Source: Cellvibrionaceae bacterium (lineage in GTDB: Bacteria > Pseudomonadota > Gammaproteobacteria > Pseudomonadales > Cellvibrionaceae). From it: a stretch of 64,000 nucleotides of DNA. Every line of letters starts with the position of its first letter. The first letter of the stretch is position 1. Positions 1 to 5,964 of the stretch are shown here, piece after piece. The notes under the pieces were generated by a model. That model saw nothing but the letters and a program-made list of their open reading frames with translations, did not search any database and was not told the DNA's origin. Position numbers and translations under genes: made by a program. The stretch lies in contig JAGKWQ010000006.1 in the NCBI GenBank assembly GCA_021151825.1, positions 62,001-126,000 on the forward strand, in the 5' to 3' direction.

Positions 1-47
1 TTCAATTTTATTACAGTTTTGTTGCGCGGGCTGGAGCAGCTTGTGAA

Positions 48-572
48 TCACATGTCCATAAAATTATGTTTTTCTCCACAACCCGCAAGATGGTTTTTAT
101 CATTAGACATACATTCATAGAATGATCGCTCTAAACCAGTCGCTGACTGGCAGCGACTATACGAAATTTTTTGTTTCGCTTTTTGAAGGGCTGCTGTGGC
201 CTGAGTGTACTGCTCTTGGGTGATGGAGCCGTTATCTACATTGCGCTTGCCTTGTGTGAGCATGGTTTCAAATTGCCAATCAGCATTGTTGATAGCGGAT
301 GAGCAATTGAGCTGCGTTTTCGTTTCATCTACTTTTAATAATTGTTTTTTGTAGGCTTCGGTCCATTCGGCTTTATCTTCATCTGACATTTGAGTGCCGG
401 CGGGTGATGCTCCACGGTATTTTTTAACTTCTACCGTTGCGGCTTTTTCGGTTGGTGGGCGCGCACTGAAGTGTACTTTTCCCTCAGCATCGGTCCATTT
501 GTATACTTCACCCGCTTGCAGGCCGATTGTGGGCAGCATTAATAGCGTTGCGGTGATGATTACCCTTTTCAT
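48..572 (-). CDS. DUF4124 domain-containing exported protein
   Basis: A 174-residue protein with an N-terminal signal peptide (basic MKR, hydrophobic stretch, cleavage probably near LQAG). Next comes the YKWTDAEGKVHFS block at residues 23-35, the hallmark of the DUF4124 family of small periplasmic proteins in Gammaproteobacteria. The rest is hydrophilic and helical, with four cysteines in the C-terminal half that could form disulfides. The function of the family is unknown. The gene stands alone on the minus strand. Confidence 0.8.
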   Translation of the reverse strand: MKRVIITATLLMLPTIGLQAGEVYKWTDAEGKVHFSARPPTEKAATVEVKKYRGASPAGTQMSDEDKAEWTEAYKKQLLKVDETKTQLNCSSAINNADWQFETMLTQGKRNVDNGSITQEQYTQATAALQKAKQKISYSRCQSATGLERSFYECMSNDKNHLAGCGEKHNFMDM

Positions 573-1036
573 TTTTTAATCTCCTTGTTGATTGTGATGA
601 GGTGTGTGCTTGTATTGATTTTTCGTGCAAACAAAAGCATAGCTGACGTAATTGCGAATACCGGAACACTAACCTGCAACTTCATTATGAATATCGGGTT
701 TACAAGCCAGGCCTGCGTGGCAGGTATCAACTTATATAGTTAGGTGTTAAATGTATAACGAAAATACATTGATTGACAGCAATATACCCATCTTTTACTC
801 TGCCCGCGCAGCGTAAATCCGCTGCCGGGATTGCAACCCCCGTTTAGCCAAACTGGCACAAAAGACGTGAGTCTTTGTGTCCTCGTACAGCTTTGCCTGT
901 TGTTATGGCGGCTGGGCGAGGCCGCCTTAGGGCGGGCCGGTGTGGTTTGGTCCGGTGGTTGCAACCTCGTCCAGTTCGCCCCCATGAATTGCAACCTCAT
1001 GGGGGCGGCATCCCAACCAAACTTCGAGGTTCTGTT
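573..1036. other. intergenic region with structured leader
   Basis: There is no convincing gene in the first half. From about 830 the sequence becomes GC-rich and contains three copies of TTGCAACC (near 832, 959 and 990). An 11-bp perfect hairpin lies at 977-987/997-1007, with the third TTGCAACC copy partly in its loop. Segments near 830-850 and 935-965 are imperfect inverted copies of each other. The block ends just before the small gene at 1037, so it is probably that gene's 5' leader or a regulatory element. Confidence 0.45.
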
Positions 1037-1356
1037 ATGGATAATGTCGATCAACTTGTGTTCGACTCTGAACACTCCTGCATTATTCAGTTAAACCCTT
1101 CCCAATATTCTTTCTACCAAAAAAAACCTACATTAAAATTCTTGATCCAGATGGAAAGTGTTTGGAATCCATTGGTCATTTTCTACAGAAAAGCTTGAGC
1201 GAAGAAAATTGCTGCCGTTTGCGCGAACAGATTTCTTTGTTGTTTGCTTTGTTTTGCAATATCGATGAATCAATAGAGTTACCACCAATGGCTACTGCAG
1301 GATTGGCGGAGGTGATGTTTCAGATGAGGAAGGTGTGTGACGGGTTAGTGAAGTGA
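1037..1356 (+). CDS. small hypothetical protein, possible -1 frameshift at an A8 tract
   Basis: An ATG at 1037 opens a frame reading MDNVDQLVFDSEHSC. It continues to a run of eight A at about 1120-1127 and would end unproductively at 1198. The frame one base back is open after the A tract and reads ILDPDGKCLESIGHFLQ and on to the stop at 1354-1356. Joined by a -1 shift, the two halves give a coherent protein of about 106 residues, and a strong terminator follows the second stop directly. A programmed shift, a disabled gene or a sequencing error would all look like this. No family was recognised. Confidence 0.45.
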
Positions 1357-1360
1357 AGTA

Positions 1361-1386
1361 GGGCGGCCAGATGGCCGCCTTTTTTA
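1361..1386 (+). terminator. Rho-independent terminator
   Basis: A 7-bp GC stem (GGCGGCC at 1362-1368 with GGCCGCC at 1373-1379, loop AGAT) is followed by a run of six T. It starts a few bases after the stop of the small gene, which supports that gene being transcribed. Confidence 0.85.
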
Positions 1387-1391
1387 TTGGT

Positions 1392-1552
1392 ACCCGTAGG
1401 TTGCTGGTGAGCTTGCGAACCGCAACATTCGTTGTCACAAACGGCACGTTATTTTATTAATGCAAAAAACCAATTAACGGCACATGCATTTTGGTTTTGG
1501 TGGTTGCGGATATATGGTCATGTTGCGGTTCGTTCCTCACCAGCAACCTACG
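1392..1552. repeat. REP/iREP block, left copy
   Basis: A block of about 160 bp begins GTAGGTTGCTGGTGAG and ends with the inverse, CTCACCAGCAACCTAC, so it is a REP and inverse-REP pair (a BIME-like unit). The whole block recurs in inverted orientation at 2047-2207 on the other side of the transposase gene. Its inner edge contains the transposase stop codon (1548-1550). Confidence 0.85.
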
Positions 1553-2009
1553 CGAAAAAATGAATGCTTGAATACGGCCAGTCTTTCGCGTTGCTTACGT
1601 AGCCGTGTTTTACCGGGTTGTGGTGGATGTATTCGATGTGATTATAAAAATCCTTTTCATCTCGAATGGTATGTTCCCAAAAACGGCGTTGCCAAATACC
1701 GCGTTCACCTCTTTTAATTCGGCTGAATTTAACCAATTCGTTTTTGGGAATGCGTCGGGAGAAGTTGGCTTTGATCAATGACCAGCGCATCGAATAATTA
1801 TAATCATTGCGCGGTAACGTCCACAAACAATGCAAGTGATCCGGCAATACCACGATTGCGTCGATCTCAAATGGATGGTTTTGTTTTACCGTTTTAAACG
1901 CTGCACGTAAATGGTTGATATTCTGCACCAACAAATCACTCTTGCGATCCGCCAATGCCAACGTAAAGAAATAACAACCACCCTCAACATAAACCCGCCG
2001 GTATTGCAT
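1548..2009 (-). CDS. REP-associated tyrosine transposase (RAYT)
   Basis: Y1_Tnp-type transposase of the TnpA_REP family, 153 residues from the chosen start. The HUH metal-binding motif is in PDHLHCLW, and the catalytic tyrosine is in HIEYIHHNPVKHGYV, a typical RAYT signature. An in-frame GTG lies two codons further upstream, but the ATG at 2009 has a good AGGGAG ribosome site at the right distance. RAYTs cut and move the REP hairpins around them, and this gene is framed by two inverted REP/iREP blocks, as expected for an active or recently active unit. The key residues look intact. Confidence 0.92.
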   Translation of the reverse strand: MQYRRVYVEGGCYFFTLALADRKSDLLVQNINHLRAAFKTVKQNHPFEIDAIVVLPDHLHCLWTLPRNDYNYSMRWSLIKANFSRRIPKNELVKFSRIKRGERGIWQRRFWEHTIRDEKDFYNHIEYIHHNPVKHGYVSNAKDWPYSSIHFFA

Positions 2010-2046
2010 ATACACTCCCTGTAATTAATCCAATTTATTTCATGTT

Positions 2047-2207
2047 ACCCGTAGGTTGCCGGTGAGTTTACGAACCGCAACATGACCATGTATCCGCAAC
2101 CACCAAAATCAAAATGCATGTACGGTTAATTAGTTTTTCGCATTAAAAAACAATGTGACATTTGCAATTACGAATGTTGCGGTTCGCAAGCTCACCAGCA
2201 ACCTACA
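2047..2207. repeat. REP/iREP block, right copy (inverted)
   Basis: This block matches the reverse complement of 1392-1552 almost throughout, including the internal stretch around ACATGCATTTTG. It has the same REP and inverse-REP ends as the left copy. Confidence 0.85.
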
Positions 2208-2299
2208 TCAAGCCCAACCTACGTGCTACATCAGTCCAACCTACGTGCTACCATTTTCGATTACGAATGTTGGGATTCAACATAGGTCAAACCTATGTA
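2208..2299. repeat. short tandem and degenerate REP fragments
   Basis: Two near-identical copies of CCAACCTACGTGCTAC lie between about 2215 and 2252. Further on are the REP-like words ACGAATGTTG and AACATAGGTC / AACCTATGT. They look like debris of earlier REP insertions running up to the end of the HEPN gene. Confidence 0.6.
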
Positions 2300-3097
2300 T
2301 CATTCCATATTCTGGCATAAGGTCACTTCATAAACACCAATTTGGTCAGCTAATGCTTTAGCTGTAATTCGTAAGAATTCAACATAGTCTCGTATGTCGT
2401 CTGTTGATGGCCAGTTTAATTCACTTGATGGGTGAGCAATTTTATTTCTTAAATCCATTAATTCATTTAATTTCTTTTTAGCAAGTGATTCGACTGCTGA
2501 AGAATCAGATTGCTCAAAATATATCTTCATTGATGCTTGTTCTGAGATACGAGCCCATATTTTTTCTGCGCCTATTCGAGAGAACAACTCTGATAAAATA
2601 TCTGCGCGCATATTTGATTCGGTAATTGAAAGACACTCATGGTTGACTTTGTTTACCATGGCCTCAGGTTCTAAGTTTGAAGCTAAGGTGGCCACAAAAG
2701 ATCTTACTCCCCCTTCTGCATGTCCATATTTTCTTGGTTCTGCGATAATTTTTGCGGTAAATATAGGGAGATTCTCTCTCATTTTTTTGGGGAGTTTGGA
2801 AAATTTTGACGCTCTGGAAACTAGTCTTTGACACAAATCCTCAAATAAAGTCCTTGTCATTGCTTCAAAACGACCACATGTGTAAAGAATTAATGTTCCG
2901 CTTACGATAGGGAAGTTGGTGTGAGTTTGTTTTGATATGTCATAAATTGTTAATGCATCATTTATAAAGCTTGGGTGCTCTGTTTTTTCTGGTGCTGCAT
3001 GGATGCAGCCGGACAATTTTTTCAATGCGTCAATAAATTCTAATTGATCGCATATTTTTTTTAGATCGGAATCAAAGTCATTAAATATTGGATCCAT
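2300..3097 (-). CDS. HEPN-domain protein (MAE_28990/MAE_18760-like), probable RNase effector
   Basis: A 265-residue helical protein with the HEPN ribonuclease signature Rx4H (RNKIAH) near residue 220, in the typical context LRNKIAHPSSELNW. HEPN proteins of this type often sit next to DUF262 genes and are thought to act as RNA-cutting effectors in defence or toxin-antitoxin pairs. The gene follows the DUF262 gene by six bases, and its AAGGA ribosome site lies inside the end of that gene, so the two are translationally linked. The family assignment rests on motif and context; the activity is inferred. Confidence 0.75.
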   Translation of the reverse strand: MDPIFNDFDSDLKKICDQLEFIDALKKLSGCIHAAPEKTEHPSFINDALTIYDISKQTHTNFPIVSGTLILYTCGRFEAMTRTLFEDLCQRLVSRASKFSKLPKKMRENLPIFTAKIIAEPRKYGHAEGGVRSFVATLASNLEPEAMVNKVNHECLSITESNMRADILSELFSRIGAEKIWARISEQASMKIYFEQSDSSAVESLAKKKLNELMDLRNKIAHPSSELNWPSTDDIRDYVEFLRITAKALADQIGVYEVTLCQNME

Positions 3098-3103
3098 TTT
3101 AAA

Positions 3104-4288
3104 TTATCCTTCGAGGATTTCTTTCGCAAGTTTTACGCGATCTTTAATGGATTCAATGGTGTTTCCTTTTCCTACGAGAACATCGTATTTTGTCGGTTGA
3201 TTTAGGTTTTCATTTAGTCTGCTTTTTATCGCGATTGAATTAGTAACTAAATTTAAGTTGGGTAATTCATACGCTGCAACCAAAATTGAATCAAATAGTG
3301 GTCGACTCGGTTTTTGTGATTCAGGAAGGTAATGAAAGTCATTTCCCAACGCTGTCTTTACTCGTTCAAGAGTTGACAGGAATTCCTCTTTTATGAGCTC
3401 AATTCCGGATGCTGGCACTTTGCTGTAAATTTCCATGGTTTTATCAAGAGTTTTTCTCATTGACCCTTTGAGTTCGTTGTTGATTATTTTTCGGACAGCA
3501 TAAAAGCGAAGGACTATTTCACAATCCATCATTGATTTATATAAAGCATTTTTTTGCAAATTTACTGAAGGTGATCGTTCTTCATCCGCGGTCTTTTTTG
3601 GTATGTTCCATACCTCTGTAAATACATCACTTCTAGATATTTCATGGAGAGTCTTGTTAAATTGGCTTGGGTAAAGTGCATTTCTTAATTCTTGGGGGTT
3701 TAGCTTTACTCCGCCAGTATTTAATCGTCCGAAAAGTATCATTCTGATATCAAATGTTTCATCATTTTGTGTTGTTTCTGCAAGTAAAACGACCGCATTT
3801 ATTGTCCTTCTTAGTAATCCTCTTTGGATTGTGCCAGGCAGCTGATTAAACCGTTTTCCGTTTAGTTCAGGCCAGTACTCTAAGCCTGCTAATGAATAGT
3901 CATTATCTAAAAACTCCGAAATTGCTTCTAATCTTTGTCTGCCGTCCATGATTTCATATTGGTTATAGTCTTTTTCAAAAAGAAATATTGGTGGAATTGG
4001 GACGTTCATTAAGAATGATTCAATTAAAAGCGACTTTTTTTTTCGGTCCCATCTTGCTCTTCTTTGGTACCCGGGGGAGATGTCAATATATGACTTGTCT
4101 TTGATTGAAGAAGATAAGGTATGGAGCGTAAAGTCTAATGAAGAGCGAACTATACGAACTTGCGTTTCAGAATATTTTTGTGATAATTCTTCATCTGTCA
4201 GTTGAACCGCTTCAGGGCTTGTTTCTTCGGATTCGAACCAATCTTCAATCTCATCTTCATTTAATGATTCTATGTTATCTATATTCAT
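3104..4288 (-). CDS. DUF262 domain protein (ParB/GmrSD-like nuclease fold)
   Basis: A 394-residue protein. Residues about 70-130 carry the DUF262 core PGYQRRARWD ... IPPIFLFEKD ... YEIMDGRQRLEAI, in which DGRQR is the conserved DGQQR-type motif of the ParB-like fold found in GmrS and other defence proteins. The N-terminal 35 residues are very acidic (ESLNEDEIEDWFESEE). It is the first gene of a two-gene operon with the HEPN protein. The pair probably senses or blocks foreign DNA or RNA; this is inferred from family and context. The GC content is lower than in the nrd genes next door, which suggests it was acquired. Confidence 0.8.
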   Translation of the reverse strand: MNIDNIESLNEDEIEDWFESEETSPEAVQLTDEELSQKYSETQVRIVRSSLDFTLHTLSSSIKDKSYIDISPGYQRRARWDRKKKSLLIESFLMNVPIPPIFLFEKDYNQYEIMDGRQRLEAISEFLDNDYSLAGLEYWPELNGKRFNQLPGTIQRGLLRRTINAVVLLAETTQNDETFDIRMILFGRLNTGGVKLNPQELRNALYPSQFNKTLHEISRSDVFTEVWNIPKKTADEERSPSVNLQKNALYKSMMDCEIVLRFYAVRKIINNELKGSMRKTLDKTMEIYSKVPASGIELIKEEFLSTLERVKTALGNDFHYLPESQKPSRPLFDSILVAAYELPNLNLVTNSIAIKSRLNENLNQPTKYDVLVGKGNTIESIKDRVKLAKEILEG

Positions 4289-4433
4289 ATCTTTTCTTCT
4301 ATTGGAATATCGAATGTGTCTTCGATTATTCGATTAATAAAAAACCGCCATTCAGCCCCACCAGAAAACATCTGACAAAACTTAATAGCGGTTTAGGTTT
4401 ATTCACTCCGGAATATGTAATCCGTTTGTATTT

Positions 4434-4461
4434 AAAAATGCCCGCTTAAGCGGGCATTTTT
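4434..4461. terminator. bidirectional Rho-independent terminator
   Basis: A perfect stem GCCCGCTTAAGCGGGC is flanked by A on the left and T on the right, so it can work in both directions. It lies 47 bases past the nrdB stop and serves the nrdAB transcript. Confidence 0.9.
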
Positions 4462-4508
4462 ACTATCTTACTTGCGGTATAAACATTACGCGAAATTACG
4501 CGCCAATA

Positions 4509-5822
4509 TTAATCCCAACTCAGCGCACCACCTGTTTGATACTCAATTACGCGCGTTTCAAAGAAGTTTTTCTCTTTACGCAAATCCATAATCTCACTCA
4601 TCCACGGGAATGGATTCTGCGCACCAGGGAATTGCTCTTTCAAACCAAGCTGTGCGCAGCGGCGGTTGGCGATGAAGTGGAGGTATTCTTCCATCATGGC
4701 GGCGTTCATGCCGAGTACGCCGCGGGGCATGGAGTCGCGGGCGTATTGGATTTCCAGCTCGGTGCCTTCCAGAATCATTTGCAGAACTTCTTGTTGGAAT
4801 TCTGCGGTCCACAGGTGTGGGTTTTCCAATTTGATTTGGTTGATTACATCGATACCAAAATTCAAATGCATGGATTCATCGCGCAGGATGTATTGGAATT
4901 GTTCGGCAACGCCGGTCATTTTGTTGCGACGGCCCATGCTGAGGATTTGGCTGAATCCGCAGTAGAAGAAAATACCTTCAGTCACTACATAGAATGCAAC
5001 GAGGTTGCGCAGCAATTCCTGATCGGTTTCCGGTGTGCCGGTTTGGAAGGTTGGGTCGCCCAAGGTTTGGGTGTGTTTCAAACTCCAGGCGGCTTTGTTG
5101 GCAACACTTGGCAATTCGCGGTACATGTTGAAGATTTCGCCTTCGTCCATACCCAGCGATTCAATGCAATATTGATAGGCGTGCGTGTGGATCGCTTCTT
5201 CGAATGATTGACGCAAAATGTATTGGCGACATTCGGGGTTGGTGATCAAACGGTAAATTGCGAGTACGAGATTGTTTGCTACCAAGGAGTCAGCCGTAGA
5301 GAAGTAACCGAGGCTGCGCATTACGATGCGGCGTTCGTCGTCGGTCAGGCCGTCTTTGCTGCGCCAGGTGGCGATGTCGGCAGTCATGTTTACTTCTTGT
5401 GGCATCCAGTGGTTGGAGCAGCCATCCAAATATTTTTGCCATGCCCAGTCGTATTTGAAGGGTACGAGTTGGTTCAAGTCGGCGCGGCAGTTGATCATGC
5501 GCTTTTCATCAACTTGAATACGGGCAGCGCCCATTTCCAATTCTTCCAAACCGGGAGCAGGGTCTAATGCCGCGAGGCTCGCGCGTGCTTTGGCGAGTTC
5601 AGGGCTGATGCCGGATTCTTTTGCCGCTTCAGCAAATGCGCTGTTCGCTGTCGTTGTTGCTTGCGGGGCTGCCGTTTTTGGTGCTGCCGCCTGCGCTTGT
5701 GCGATAGGCGCCGGTTGTTGTTGCGCAGCCGTTGCTGGCTTGTTCAGGTTTGCGCTAATCGCTTCCTGACGCGCGGTTTCTTTTGCTGCTTCTTCGCTTT
5801 CGAAATCATCCCAACTGAGCAT
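4509..5822 (-). CDS. nrdB: ribonucleoside-diphosphate reductase, beta subunit (class I)
   Basis: Makes the tyrosyl radical needed by NrdA to reduce ribonucleotides. The iron ligands are visible in FEEAIHTHAY and DESMHLNF. The Tyr four residues after the first of these histidines aligns with the radical Tyr122 of E. coli. The chosen start gives MLSWDDFESE (437 residues), with a GAGAG ribosome site just upstream; an in-frame start five codons earlier is less likely. Compared with the ~376-residue E. coli enzyme, there is an N-terminal extension of about 85 residues, part of it rich in Ala, Gln and Pro. It ends in ALSWD. The gene is downstream of nrdA and separated from it by a palindromic repeat. 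Confidence 0.95.
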   Translation of the reverse strand: MLSWDDFESEEAAKETARQEAISANLNKPATAAQQQPAPIAQAQAAAPKTAAPQATTTANSAFAEAAKESGISPELAKARASLAALDPAPGLEELEMGAARIQVDEKRMINCRADLNQLVPFKYDWAWQKYLDGCSNHWMPQEVNMTADIATWRSKDGLTDDERRIVMRSLGYFSTADSLVANNLVLAIYRLITNPECRQYILRQSFEEAIHTHAYQYCIESLGMDEGEIFNMYRELPSVANKAAWSLKHTQTLGDPTFQTGTPETDQELLRNLVAFYVVTEGIFFYCGFSQILSMGRRNKMTGVAEQFQYILRDESMHLNFGIDVINQIKLENPHLWTAEFQQEVLQMILEGTELEIQYARDSMPRGVLGMNAAMMEEYLHFIANRRCAQLGLKEQFPGAQNPFPWMSEIMDLRKEKNFFETRVIEYQTGGALSWD

Positions 5823-5847
5823 GATATTTTCTCTCAATTCATTTCAC

Positions 5848-5950
5848 GTAGGGTGGAAAAGCGTAGCGCCTTCCACCATTTTGTTGCACATCGAATTTTG
5901 TATGAGTGGTAGAAGGCGCTGCGCTGTCTGCGCGACCCGTTTCACCCTAC
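5848..5950. repeat. palindromic repeat (REP/MITE-like) between nrdA and nrdB
   Basis: A 103-bp imperfect palindrome begins GTAGGGTGGAAAAGCG and ends TTTCACCCTAC. The inner arms AGCGCCTTCCACCA and TGGTAGAAGGCGCT also pair. Repeats of the GTAGGGTGGA type are scattered in many gammaproteobacterial genomes. Here it lies inside the nrdAB transcript and would fold into a long hairpin just before the nrdB ribosome site. Confidence 0.75.
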
Positions 5951-5964
5951 ATTTTTCTGCAAAT

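Noticed and set aside
728..1030. Possible integron attC site (GTTAGGTG-like word near 740)
   Set aside because: I could not find the paired core sites and arm symmetry that define attC, and no integrase is in the window.
831..1094. Overlapping frames in the GC-rich leader (for example 831-1094 and 740-1075)
   Set aside because: Their translations are low-complexity and depend on the repeats; the block reads better as a non-coding leader.
4536..5567. Long open frames on the plus strand opposite nrdB and nrdA
   Set aside because: They are shadows of highly conserved reductase genes; they have no family signature or ribosome site.
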